A stretch of 64,000 nt of DNA from Wolfiporia cocos (GCA_029448655.1 JACCLO010000052.1:1-64000), one strand, 5' to 3'. Positions 45,743 to 57,442 are shown, counted from the stretch's first letter. The notes: generated by a model from the sequence alone, not told the origin. Numbers and translations are program-made.

Positions 45743-47162
45743 GTCAAATTCAATGTGTGACTGGGAAACTAATCATCAGACTGGTATAGAATTGTTGTTT
45801 GGTAGTCAGGCTGGCATATGAATTGCAAAGTGCTGTTGCAGCTTACCTATGTGGATATACTATAGCCTGTGGCATATGCCACACAATGTGGTGCACACCT
45901 AGAGGCCTCAGAACCATCATGTAGAATCACAATGTACAAAATAAGTGGTATACATGATGTTGAGAATGCTCAAACTACAAAAATCTGAGCACATCTGAGA
46001 AGCTGTGTATATTGCTCAAAGTGGTGCAAAGCCATTCTTGCTGAGCAGGTCATCCAGATTGTCAACTCTGTCCTCATCCAGACCCAAATCCCCATCCTTG
46101 TCTTTATAATTTTCTGCCCTGTTTCCCTCTTCATCTTCACACTGCTCGTCCACTTCATCCTCAGCAACTTGATACCTATAGTCCAGCTCCTCCTCAATAA
46201 GCTTCATATCTGAAGGGATGGCGCTCCTGGACCATGCACGGGATGCCATGCACGGCCAGGAACAGGTGTCCCCAAGGGACCAGACGGCCCGCACGGCCGG
46301 TGCCCTGCCTCGATTGTCTTTGGCCGTTCCAGCTCGCGCGTGGCTGCGGCTGCAATATAAATGTGCCATAGACTTTAGACACATGTAAGAATACCAGGGC
46401 ACGATCAAACACACACCAAAACGACACAGAACACACCACAGAAAGCCAGCTGGTAGGCAGAATGCCCATCTGAGGTAGTTCAGCCACAGCTTGACCGATC
46501 ATGATCGGCCTCGATCATACTCGTACAGTGAACCTTCGCTGGCTCATGCACAATCTGAAATGTCGCAAAAGCCCTGCGGGCACTATCTGGCTGCTCATCC
46601 AGTCAAAACAGGTGCCATCTGACGCTTCCCTAGGCTCTCTAGCCTAGCCAGGTCTGGCCCAACCCCAACTGCCTTCCTATAGCTTTTTCCATGTCTTTTC
46701 TCTCCAACCTCGGTGCACCACCCTAGATCTACAGGTGATCGGTCTCATAAAATAATTTGCTTGTGTTTCAGGACAGTCTTCACCATCTCAGGGTTCGTCT
46801 CTGGATTGTCTAGCTTGTAGGGTGCACACTCGAAATTTTAGGACACTTAAAATGTTGTAGAAAATTTCGTGGCTCTCCATGTATTTAGGCGATGTGTAGA
46901 TACGAGCAAATCATCGAATTCCACCCAGACGAAGTCAGACGAAGGGCTGCGCTCGAGGCGTACGCTTAGGACTTAGGAAATCGGTCACAAACATTTTCGA
47001 GTCAATGTCTATTATTTCCACTTTATTCGACGCACCGCCGCAGTTCTAAATCGCTACAGGCTACGTTCAACCGGTAAAACTACTCGACATCAACCCCTCG
47101 AACACCTCGCCTATCTCGGCACATCCAGACCTGCCCGGAGAACCCGAGAGAAAATATTTTTC
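45743..47162. other. Spacer with an acidic reading frame
   Basis: Minus frame 46210-46016 reads EELDYRYQVAEDEVDEQC, then DGDLGLDEDRVDNLDDLLS before a stop. It looks like an acidic tail of an old transposon protein; not identified. 46500-47160 has nothing I recognise. Confidence 0.3.
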
Positions 47163-47526
47163 TGACAACAGCGGTATGTGCAGTCTTGCACCACAGACTA
47201 GCGAGTATAGAATAGTAGTGTTGCCAAGACGCAGGCGGGCGCACACGCAGAGGTAGTGAGGATTGACCTGGTTGCCAAGAATAGTAGAACTGAGGTTGTA
47301 AGACCTCAGCTCGCGCTATATGTACATACAGGGGGACACACTGTGTCTACCCTAAAGAGGGGCCTGTGCACTACCTAAGGTGAGTCACATGGGTGGCACT
47401 ACTGTAAGTATGGGCGCATGACTGTTAAGGTATCAGGGAATTCTAGCTAAACCTTATCAAACCTAAGACAAACAATAACAAGTCATGTGATATCTATAAG
47501 AGCCTTACCCGAGGCAGTCTGTGACA
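47163..47526 (-). mobile_element. LTR remnant
   Basis: From TGACAACAG to CTGTGACA with hairpin 47290-47309 and a TATATGTACATA box. TSD not seen (TTTTC / CTCTC). Confidence 0.6.
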
Positions 47527-47879
47527 CTCTCAACCTCCTCTCTGCTCATGGCACCCAGTATGCTTATGCCCTCCATGACATGGCCAGGGCAGCTTCACTC
47601 ATATTTATCACTTCAATCATGCCTCTGCTGTCATGTCATGCCGCTTCAATTACATCACTGAACATGTGTTCATATTGAGGTTTTTCTATCAACTCCTCTG
47701 CCCCTTGTATTCCAACCAGGTCATCCTGAATGGCCAGGACAATTTCTCTTTCATGGTTTTGGAGAGTTTTGTCAAAGGACTAGGATCCCCAGATTGATCG
47801 ACAAAGACTTGTATTGGAATCGTATACTCACGTTGCCATCAGCAGCTCTTGATTTCTTAACCCTTCATCCCATCCACTT
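47527..47879. other. Spacer before MITE copy 3
   Basis: Weak coding-like stretch on the plus strand (NHASAVMSCRFNYITEHVF, LYSNQVILNGQDNFSF). Not identified. Confidence 0.25.
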
Positions 47880-49625
47880 TAGTGATGTGCCAGGCCCAGC
47901 TTTGGGCCATGAGCTGGGCCGGGCCAAGCTGGGCTTTACAGCACGGCTTGAGACTGACACACGCTACTAACTAGCACTCAACCAGGGGAAGGGGGCTCAC
48001 ACAAAGGTGCCTTCCTGATTTGGGACTACTAGCCAGAAGAGGCCAAGACAAGTCTGAGGTTTATGCTCGAGACTGTCTGGCTTATATATTACTACTGTTT
48101 GTACATGTGGGGGCTCGCGTGACTATGGGGTCATCTACTTGCTGGTATACAATTGGTCTAAGCTATGGGGCCGGTAATGGCATTGGAGCACTGGTACGTA
48201 GCGAGATGTCCATAGCAACGTAGTGTGATGGGATTGGATCAGGGGGGTTGCCAATCGATCGGGTTACGATCAGTGGTTCTTGTCGATCGGGTGATACCAG
48301 TAATGGCGGTGGTGATCAGTGCTTCGATCGGGTGTAATGATCGGTGGTTTTCGTCGATCAGGGTATAACGACCAGTGCTCCTCATAGGTCATGTGCTGCC
48401 ATCCCAGGCAGGGGGTGCACCATTCCAATGGCGTGGTTTGACAAGATGTGGTCTGAAGGTGCTTTTGGTGGCCTAGGTTCCCGAGGTTACGGTACTGAGG
48501 GTCGATCGTTCACGGCCCGGGTTCCCAGAGGTTGCGGTACTGAAGGGAAGGCGTAGGGCGTAGACTCGTAGACTGTAGGTGCATAGGTCTAGTGCTTGTA
48601 TGGGATTGCTGCCATCCCACGGGCAGAAGTCTATACAGGTCGGGGCCTGCCTGTAATGGGGAATGTCTATGCCAGTAATGGCGAGTGTCTGTGGTGTAAG
48701 AGATGTGAGACATTGGGCGTAGTGTTTAGGTCACGTGCATAATATAGGTCATTCCTCTAGTTAGTGTGTAGTGTATGTGCGATGGCTGGTAACCTGGATT
48801 GTCTTGGGGTTACTGCTGTGCTAGCCACGCTGGTGGTTCCTAGAGGTGGCCCATGACTAGGTTGTATGGACTAGCAGTATTGTACTGACTGCCGGGGACT
48901 GGGACTGGTGTAAGGTTCGGACTGCTGGTGGTCTGCTAGTGCCCGTAGTGACTTGTGTATCGGAGGGCTTCTACTAGCATTGCCGTACGTATCCAGCTGG
49001 GCTTGGATGGAGTGCTTTAGCGTGCAAGAGGCGTGAGTGGGGTGTCAACCTAGGATGTTCTACTAGGCTTGGAAATTGGCTTGTGACAGAGACGGCCCAG
49101 GGCCCGGCCTGAGATACAGGCCAGGCCAGGCCAAGCTGTTGAGCCCTGGCCTAGGGATCTTAATGGCTACAATATCTGGCAGGCACAATATAAGCCCATA
49201 CAGGCCAGTTATATGCTCAACTCAATCATTGTGCACCTATCTTGTTTATTTAAAACTACAGAAAAGTCAAGTCCTCAACGTTGAAGCCTGCCACTCACTT
49301 TTGGGCGCCTATATGATCCCCCATATGGCAGGCACGCTACTGAATGCTGCGCTAGTGAATGATTATTCATGCTTAATCCTACTAGAGATCGGAGGATTAA
49401 AGGTTCTATTTCATCTGGGAAAGGTTTGGCAAAGGTGAATCTCAAGCTCTGAAGCTAAAGTGACGATTATCTTAGCAGTGGTAGGCCGCGGCCAAGCTGG
49501 GACCTAGGCCGGGCCAAGCCGTGAGCTGTCAATGAGGGCCTGGCCTGAGGTTTAGAAAAGCCATGGGCCATCCAAGCCGGGCCGAAGCCGGGGCTTTGAG
49601 CTGGGCTGGGCCTGGCACATCACTA
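47880..49625. mobile_element. hAT-like MITE copy 3, TSD ATCCACTT
   Basis: Ends TAGTGATGTGCCAGGC and GCCTGGCACATCACTA, with ATCCACTT at 47872-47879 and 49626-49633. A solo LTR (47955-49088) is nested 75 bp from its left end. The rest (49094-49625) is close to copy 1. Confidence 0.93.
47955..49088 (-). mobile_element. Solo LTR in MITE copy 3, TSD GAGAC
   Basis: 1134 bp from TGACACACG to CTTGTGACA, with GAGAC at 47950-47954 and 49089-49093. It contains at least three U3 palindromes of the ...AGTAATGG... type (about 48170, 48297, 48671) and tandem CGATCGGGT units at 48240-48345. Confidence 0.92.
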
Positions 49626-49672
49626 ATCCACTTCAGTCCGTGGCTATTTCTCGGGCAACTCAGGTTGGGGAG

Positions 49673-50380
49673 TGTTACGGTTATTTTGATTTTTTGAATA
49701 TCAACAGAACTCACCACCGGGCAATACGATACAGGGACTTGTTGCGCAACAACTCCCCTGGCTACTCGTGACTCTACTGGGCGCATCCCCAGTTGTTACT
49801 AGTCTATAGGCGCGTTTCACCTTTGGCAGATCCAACTCTGCCACCGTTTCAGGCTCATCGTTTATTAGCTGATAGATGGGTTCAACCGCCATCATTCCTA
49901 TCTATCGTCTCAGGAGAATCACTACATACCTATCAAACATTTGTACCATAGCGCAGATAGTATCGGTGACATCTGGGACGGACTGGACCCTGAAACCCTA
50001 ACGTAGTATATAACTAATGTACCTACTGTCGAGGACTCTTCAGCTCGACCTTGTTGTATAAACAAGAAGTCTTATACTCGTTCTCAAACGTAGGAAACTA
50101 CGCTCAGTATTTCTCACTCGAGCAACCGAACGACTAAGTCCTCGAAGTGCACACTGACTTCTCGACTTAGGCGAAGTCTTATATTCTATTCGACTCGCAA
50201 CTTGCAGATTATATCCTCTAAACTGCGTATTGATATCATACGATCTCCTAGGAACTGCACCTTAGGGCCATGAAGGCATCTAACGAGTACTTTGCCTTCG
50301 CATACGGCGACGTGCTACGTGCAGGAAGAACGATTTATATTCCTGACTCGAATATACGAACGGGTATTCGACCCATAACA
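49673..50380 (+). repeat. Gypsy 5' LTR
   Basis: TGTTACGG...CATAACA. The R/U5 half has AGTATATAACTAATGT (about 50003), a TATA-like site, followed by CTCTTCAGCTCGACCTTG, which recurs in the 3' LTR. Confidence 0.93.
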
Positions 50381-50793
50381 GAAGGTCGAGCTTATCACAC
50401 CCACCTACCACAGGTGCAAGGGCATATGATATTTGGACTCAGAATTCCCAGCACGACTGATTGAACTCTTGCCCGAAGGACATTCAGGGAGTCTACAGAC
50501 TCAACCGATACAGTGGACTGACACCATTGGAGCCTTCCAACAATCAAGGAGGAATTGTTGTCATCCCAAGAGAAGATAGGGCATCGAAGTGGGTAGAAGT
50601 ATACCCCTCCGCAAGGAACGACTGCTTGGGAAATAACGTGTGAAGCAGTTCGAATCGATTCAGAGACATTCCCTCCGATGTCAATCGCGACGTTGACAAC
50701 GAAACTGAAACCATCAACAGAACCTCCGATGCTGATGAAATACGAATCAGCCTTCGGGCGCCACAGGAATGGCAGGAATTGAGCGCATCGGAG
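50381..50793 (+). other. Gypsy 5' leader
   Basis: Between the 5' LTR and the first gag ATG. The gag frame is open from about 50648 but without ATG until 50794. A primer-binding site could not be fixed; the bases after the LTR (GAAGGTCGAGC) do not start with TGG. Confidence 0.5.
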
Positions 50794-52266
50794 ATGATGG
50801 GGAGAAATCTGGAAAGCTTTACAGGAACAGATAACAGCCAGGACCGGAGGGACAGGGACCCTCCAGGATTTATATCTGCTTTTGCGCAGAGTAGGATTGG
50901 GCTATGGCTGGAGGAACAACCTCTTTGGAAATTCTGCCACAGAACAGCACCCGGAATGGGTGGGTGGAGGAAATCCGTCTTGGACTATCCCAAGCGGAGG
51001 ATGGGAACGACCAACCCAGGAACATGGCCTTCAGGCCTATTTGGACGAACCTCCGCAGGTACAAGCGGAGGAGGACTGGGAGGAAACTTCGGACTCGGAG
51101 GAGGGAATGCCCCCCCTCCTGGAGGATTCGGAGGAGGAACCCCCGCGAACCCCGGAGGAGGAAACCCTGGAGGAAACCCAGGGAACCCCGGAGGAAACCC
51201 AGGAAACCCAGGTGGAGGATACCCGGGAGGAGGAGGACCTCCACCACCGAATGCGCCGCAGCCTCAACCTCCGGCGCCAAACCCGTACTACCGACCCCCG
51301 ATGATAAAGATCAATCCCCCAGACGTATTCGACGGGGAACGATCTGACATGCAGAACTTCATAAACCAGTGCAATTCCTGGTTTACGATGTACGAAACAT
51401 CATTCCAGAACGACGTTCAGAGAGTGATCTTTATCCTCTCTTATATTTCGAACAAGGGGAAAACAGGCCAGTGGAAACAAAATTACCACCGGGTTTACAC
51501 GAACCCCCAGACGAAACGATTCTTCCCACCTAGTCTTGCACAGTTTGATGCAGACTTCCAGAAAGCCTTCGGAGCCATCGAAGAGGTACAGAAGGCGCGG
51601 AAGAAAATCCTGGACGTAACCCAGGACAGGAAGGACATTGATGATTATATCACCGAGTTCAACAACTTGGCCGGAAAGGCCCAGTACGATCGATACAGCG
51701 CGGACGGAAACGCGTTGCTCATAACCCTCTTTGAGAAAGGGTTACCCGAACACACGACCCGATACATCATCGGTGTTCGACCGCTACCAGCAACCATTGA
51801 TGAATGGCAGTCCGCTGCCTCGTACTATGAAAATACGTACAAGATATTCTTGAAACGGGACAAACCGTTTGTCAAGAAAAAGGCTTGGCAAGCCTCGAAC
51901 CAGAATAACGGACGCACTAGTGCTCCACAGACAACCGCACCGAAAGATCCGAACGCAATGGATGTAGATCGAATGACCACCCAGGAAAGGGACGATCACA
52001 TCAAGAAAGGAAAATGCTTCACCTGTCATCAGCCAGGACATATGTCGCGAGACTGCCCGAAGAGGCCGAGGAAACCAGCCCGCCCTAGGCGGACTACTCG
52101 AAAAACCGAAGAAGAAGAAGCCGAGCAAGAAGCTCGCATCGAAGAAGTCTCCGAAGAAGAGACTGAATATGTCACCGCTAACAGAGCGGTCACAGCAATT
52201 AGGGCTCTGAAAGCCAAGAACCCCGAGCTCCTAGCACGGCTCGTAGAAGAACAGGATTTTGCCTAG
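50794..52266 (+). CDS. Gypsy Gag polyprotein
   Basis: Structural capsid-nucleocapsid protein. First in-frame ATG at 50794 (MMGRNLESFTG). Residues 80-150 are Gly/Pro/Asn-rich (GGGNPGGNPGNPGG type). The capsid region begins at PDVFDGERSDMQNFINQC and runs through NYHRVYTN and IDDYITEFNNLAGKAQYD, a retrotransposon gag landmark. A single CCHC knuckle, CFTCHQPGHMSRDC, is followed by an Arg/Lys-rich stretch and a Glu-rich tail. About 490 residues, usual for this family. Stop TAG 52264-52266. It overlaps the pol frame, which lies in the -1 frame. Confidence 0.93.
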   Translation: MMGRNLESFTGTDNSQDRRDRDPPGFISAFAQSRIGLWLEEQPLWKFCHRTAPGMGGWRKSVLDYPKRRMGTTNPGTWPSGLFGRTSAGTSGGGLGGNFGLGGGNAPPPGGFGGGTPANPGGGNPGGNPGNPGGNPGNPGGGYPGGGGPPPPNAPQPQPPAPNPYYRPPMIKINPPDVFDGERSDMQNFINQCNSWFTMYETSFQNDVQRVIFILSYISNKGKTGQWKQNYHRVYTNPQTKRFFPPSLAQFDADFQKAFGAIEEVQKARKKILDVTQDRKDIDDYITEFNNLAGKAQYDRYSADGNALLITLFEKGLPEHTTRYIIGVRPLPATIDEWQSAASYYENTYKIFLKRDKPFVKKKAWQASNQNNGRTSAPQTTAPKDPNAMDVDRMTTQERDDHIKKGKCFTCHQPGHMSRDCPKRPRKPARPRRTTRKTEEEEAEQEARIEEVSEEETEYVTANRAVTAIRALKAKNPELLARLVEEQDFA

Positions 52267-55200
52267 GAGGGAAGCCCACGGTCTTACCCTCCGAGAAAGC
52301 AGCGCATGTAATTACCTCGTTCGAGAAGAATCGATCCCTCTTCATTCCGGTAATCATGACGCTGGCAAAACCCGTGAAGTGCAATGCACTAATCGACTCA
52401 GGAGCAATGTCAAACCTGATCCACAGCAGAGTGGTAGAAAAATACAAGGTGCCCACGCAACCCTTGAAGAACCCGATTATCGTCAAAAATGTTGACGGAA
52501 CAGAAAACAAAGATGGGCGAATAGACCGAGAAGCCACCATACTACTACGATATCCGAAGACCCAGAAAACGCGAAAGGTCCGATTCTTGGTAGGATCGAT
52601 CGGAACAGAGAATATGATTCTAGGGTATGGATGGCTAAAAGACGAAAACCCCACAATCGACTGGAAGGACCAAACAGTCGATGTACGATCAATACTAGGG
52701 GCAGAAGAAAAGAAACCGGAAGCCACGATCCAAATGGATACGGTGGAAATGGTAGTTGCTCCAGAAGGGAAAATTCCGACAAGGGGAACCCAAGAAGCCG
52801 CAGGGTATGACCTTTACGCTGCAGAAGAAACCGAGATTCCCGCCGGAGGATGGAAACTCGTCTCCACAGGAGTAAAAATGAAGATCCCGAAGGGATCGTA
52901 TGGAAGGTTGGCCGGACGATCAGGCAACACCCTCAGACACGGACTGGTAGTACAGGCCGGAATCATAGACTCGGACTACCGAGGAGACGTCGGAGCCATC
53001 GTCTTCAACTATTCAGACAAAGCACATAGAATTATCCCGGGCATGCGAATAGCCCAGATAATTTTCGAACGACACCTAACCCCCGACATTTTGGAGGTCG
53101 AGGACCTAGATGAAACAGAACGAGGGGAGAAAGGATTTGGATCTACGGACCAGCCAGAAGAAACAGCACAGCGGCTCTATACTCCTGAGGAGTACGAAGC
53201 GATCCGACGCTTTGCAAAAGATAACCCTAGGATCATAGGAGAGAAAGGGGAAACACGAAAGAAGTTCCGAACAAAGATACAAATCATCAATGCTGTCAGG
53301 AAAGCGCTGACGAAGTCCCAAGAATTCGCACAGAAAACCCCTGAACCAGAACGAACAATTGAGGAAATGGTCCCGAAACACCTACTAGACTTTACCAAGG
53401 TGTTCAGTAAGGAGTCCGCAGCGGCGTTCCCCCCGTCGAGACCATGGGACCACGCAATCGAATTAAAACCCGATTTCGTGCCGAAGGACTGCAAAGTCTA
53501 TGCACTGTTGCCTAAAGAGCAACAGGCGCTGGACGAATTCCTAAAAGAAAACCTGGCCAAGGGATTCATAGTCCCTTCAAAATCCCCGATGGCGTCACCA
53601 TTCTTCTTCGTCCCAAAGAAAGACAGCGGCCTACGACCCTGTCAAGATTATCGATATCTGAACGAAGGAACGATAAAGAACGTCTATCCCTTGCCATTAA
53701 TCTCGGAGCTCCTGGAAAAGCTAAAAGGAGCAAAGATTTTCACGAAAATGGACCTTAGAGCGGGGTACAACAACGTGCGAATCAAGAAAGGAGACGAATG
53801 GAAAGCGGCCTTCAAAACAAACCGAAGGTTGTACGAACCCACGGTTATGTTTTTCGGATTGTGCAATGCACCCGGGACCTTTCAGGCAATGATGAACGAA
53901 ATCCTGAAAGAAGAAATCTTCGAAGGATGGGTGCTTGTTTACATGGACGATATCCTCATTTTCTCAGAAGACGAGAAAACACACAAGGAACGGGAACGGC
54001 GAATCCTTCAGAGATTGGTGGATAACCATCTCTTTGTGAAACCCGAGAAATGCGCCTTCGGTGTCGACAGAGTCGAATTTCTAGGACTAGTCATCACCCC
54101 AGGAAACATCCAGATGGACCCAGCGAAACTCAATAGGATTAAAGAGTGGCCGACTCCCCGAAATCTCAAGGAAGTCAGATCCTTCCTAGGATTTGCAAAC
54201 TTCTATCGGAAATTTATCGATCACTACTCAACGCACGCCCGACCCCTGGTGGATCTCACGAAAACGGTCACAGGGACAGGATTCCAGTGGACGGATAAAG
54301 AACAAAAGGCGTTCGACTTCATGAAGCAGGCATTCACAACGGCGCCCGCACTAGGAACGCCAGACAAGGAGAAACCATTCATCCTCGAAACAGACGCATC
54401 TCAGTTTGCCACAGGGGCAGTGCTAAAACAGACAGATGAAACGGGGCGTGAACGGCCAGTGGGATATCTCTCACAATCCCTGACATCCACAGAACGGAAC
54501 TACGAAATCTATGATCGCGAACTACTCGGAATAGTCCGAGCACTAGAAGAATGGCGGCACCTGTTAGAAGGAGCACCGCATCGGATCTTGATCCGAAGCG
54601 ATCATCAGAACCTGACGTACTGGAGAAGCGCACAGCGCCTAAATCGGCGACAAGCGAGATGGCATCTATTCCTCTCGCAATTCGACCTGAAATTACAACA
54701 CATCCCCGGGAGGAAACTAGTCATGGCCGACACATTGTCCAGGTTGTATCACCTAGACGAAAGCAACGAAGACAACGAGGGAATCACCATGATTCCAAAT
54801 GAACTCGTCGTCCACGCAATCCAGATCCCGATCATCGATCGAATCAAGAACGCCAACGATCGAGATGAATCTGCGGAACAGGCGATCCGTGCTCTAGGTG
54901 TCACAGACGAATTCCCCGCAAGAACCACCGCAGATGAATGGCAACAAACGGATGGGATACTGCTCTACAGGGGCAGGATGTACGTGCCAAAAGATGAGGG
55001 CCTTCGACGGGACGTCATTTCAAAATACCACGACACGATCCCGGCCGGACACCCTGGGATCTGGGGTACAACAGTACAGGTTAAGACCCACTTTTGGTGG
55101 CCTGACATGGGAACAATGATACCGGAATACGTCCGAGGCTGTGCAATCTGTCAACAGATGAAACCTGATAGGAACCCGCTAAAACCCCCTTTACAGCCAA

Positions 55201-55913
55201 TACCGACACGGGAGGACGCCCTTCCCTTCTCACAGTGCTCGGTCGATTTTGTCACCGACCTGCCAAGAGTCGGAAAATATGACTCCATGATGGTGATTGT
55301 CGACCATGGCCTATCCAAGGCCATCTCTCTCACCCCATGCGACAAAACAATCACGAGCGAAGGGGCCGCAGAAATATTCCATCGAAAGATATACTCACAA
55401 TACGGCATTCCCCGAAAGATCATTTCAGACAGGGGACCACAGTTCGCATCGAAACTGTTCAAGGAATTATGCAAGCTGCAGGGAACGGAATCTGCGATGA
55501 GTACGGCGTACCATCCACAGACCGACGGACAAACGGAAAGGATGAATCAACAAATCGAAGTGTACCTTCGTATCTATTGCATGAACGACCCTTTCCAATG
55601 GGTACAACGACTACCCGACGTCGAATTTGCGCACAACACCAAGCGAACCGAAAACTGACCTGCGCCCCTTGAAATAATCTTGGGTTATATTCCAAGGGGA
55701 TTCCCAGACTACGACAGGGTAGGAAACGTCCTGGCAGCAGTTGACAGGATCAAAAAGATCAAAGAGGCGCGAAAGATGGCATTCATCGCGCACGAACTAG
55801 CTCAGAAAAGAATGGCGGGACGTTTCCTCCGAGAATTACCGAAGCTCGAGAAAGGAGACAAGGTTTGGCTCGACGCAAAGAACCTAACAATCCCCTACGA
55901 TCTAACAAGCTAG
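52203..55913 (+). pseudogene. Gypsy Pol: protease-dUTPase-RT-RNase H-integrase
   Basis: The frame opens at 52203, 64 nt inside gag and -1 to it. The first ATG is 52356. Protease: CNALIDSGAMSNLIHS and MILGYGWLKDENPTIDW. dUTPase (about 52780-53150): motif 1 AAGYDLYAAEE, motif 2 GRLAGRSGNT, motif 3 GIIDSDYRGDVG, motif 4 GMRIAQIIF, motif 5 [46 protein letters not shown] and the YMDD box. RNase H: ETDASQFATGAVLKQ, YEIYDRELLGIVRALEE and HIPGRKLVMADTLSRL. Integrase: a zinc finger from AGHPGIWGT to CAICQQMK, DFVTDLPRVGKYD, SDRGPQFASKLFKELC and TDGQTERMNQ. TGA at 55656-55658 interrupts the integrase C-terminus; the same frame resumes through GYIPRGFPDYDRV to 55913. Confidence 0.92.
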
Positions 55914-56290
55914 CACCCAAAAGAGAAGGACCCTTCACCATCACAGAAAAGATGGGACCCACGACATACCGGTTGCAGTACCAGACGAACTGGAAAAGTC
56001 CATCCGGTATTCACGCTGCCTTACTAAAATACCATTCAAAGAAACAAGGGTGCACGGACCCAATTACCTACGGCCGCCACCTGATATCATCAAGGGACAG
56101 GAGGAATACGAAGTCGAAGCCATCTTGGCTGACAGATGGAAAGGAAAGAAGCATCAATACTTCGTCAAGTGGAAAGGCTATGCCACGCCGACCATTCATG
56201 GGAAGACGAGGCGAACTTGGTGCACTCCAAGGCGCTGATAAAAGACTACCACAGGACGAGAGTCAGGACAACCCCGACACTCGAAAACAG
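55865..56290 (+). pseudogene. Gypsy integrase tail and chromodomain, frameshifted
   Basis: Continuation of pol in three frames. NKLAPKREGPFTITEKMG and TYRLQYQTNW are the GPY/F region (frame 2). YLRPPPDIIKGQ, EYEVEAILADRWKGK and FVKWKGY are the chromodomain (another frame). SWEDEANLVHSKALIKDYH is the end of the chromodomain (a third frame). Chromodomains steer integration to modified chromatin. The indels near 55900, 56045 and 56190 separate them. Confidence 0.8.
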
Positions 56291-57198
56291 GACAGTAATA
56301 GTATGTCGACGACTCGCCACCAGCTCCCCCGCCGAACCACGACCCCCGGCGATGCAGATCGTCGAGAAGGCCGACCGCGAGGTACGCCACCAAGAAGGTA
56401 CTCCCCCCAGCATCTGCAGAGTAGACACGCCCTCCTCTGGTACAGGGCCGAGGGACCTTTTGCTGGCCGAGCCGATGGCTGGTCGGCCCTCTTCGACATC
56501 GCGCAGGACCTCACACACGTCTACAGCTCGTACCAGAACATCACCGAGGACCTCTGTCGAATGGAGGGCAGATCAGGAGCGCAGAGAGAGGGACTCGAGT
56601 TACTCACCGACAGACTTATCGACCGATGGCCGCCACCACGACAGGCCCGACTACGACACGCGCTCAACGACTTCGAGGATCGCGAGCACGTACTCCAACC
56701 GACCCGAATACATACCACGACCCCGCCCCGCTTTTTCACCACCGACGAACGACGCCGAGTTGCAAGGCGTTTGATTTTTATGGAAGGCGAATGAGTATAT
56801 TTCCACTGCCTACCGATGACTCAGAGGGCCCGCCGAAACAGGAGTTAGAGACCCGACGCCACGTATTCCTGGTATGGGATGCTGCAACGGGAGACGTGAA
56901 CCACCTGCACGCCCGACGAGCCCTAGGGCTACCCCAGAACGACAGCGAAGAGCGAATAGCACGGCCCGCCTATTCGACGATCTCCCTCGGTGCAGAGCAT
57001 TACCCGCAGGAGTTTGAGCGAGGTGCGAGGGAGCACGAACGAGGACACCGCCTTCCTACCCACCTGTGGCGGCAACGGAACCTCCAATCGGGCGCATCAC
57101 CACTGGAGATACAGACACAACTGAATTATCTCCGAGATATCCCTTCCCTACCGGGTACCAGGCAAGGCCCTCGCCTGAACAACCCTGTCCGACCGTGA
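56290..57198 (+). CDS. Extra 3' reading frames of the Gypsy, function unknown
   Basis: After the chromodomain the element carries about 0.9 kb of open sequence. The frame ending at TGA 56792-56794 includes WSALFDIAQDLTHVYSSYQ and LTDRLIDRWPPPRQARLRH, and looks helical and ordered. A second frame starts MSIFPLPTDDSEGPP at ATG 56791, overlapping that stop as ATGA, and runs to 57198 with RRHVFLVWDAATGDVNHLH and LGAEHYPQEFERGA. A third frame over the same DNA is Ser/Thr/Arg-rich. No env-like signal peptide or transmembrane helix. It may be a pol tail plus a small third protein. Confidence 0.45.
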
Positions 57199-57442
57199 CT
57201 GCTCCGCTAGCCACTTGGATCCTCGACTTGCCCTGACTACTATTTGCACGAGCTTGTGGGCTCAATCAACCCAGGTCACGACAGAATGAATGCCGCCAAA
57301 CACTCGTATGGCCGAACTCCTACTGACCCCATCCCTCAGCTGGAACTGCGACCATCTACAACGAACAGGTACGCCGAGGCACTCTGACGGAAGGAACTTG
57401 GAAATTCGTTCGAGGCCGACGAATGTCCTAGGATGGGGCTGA

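Noticed and set aside
48235..48345. CRISPR-like or satellite array of CGATCGGGT units
   Set aside because: Irregular spacing inside an LTR U3; eukaryotic context; no constant-length spacers.
56136..56774. Ser/Thr/Arg-rich frame as a separate Gypsy protein
   Set aside because: Its start is the chromodomain tail; downstream it overlaps a more ordered frame, so I could not decide which is translated and did not list it separately.
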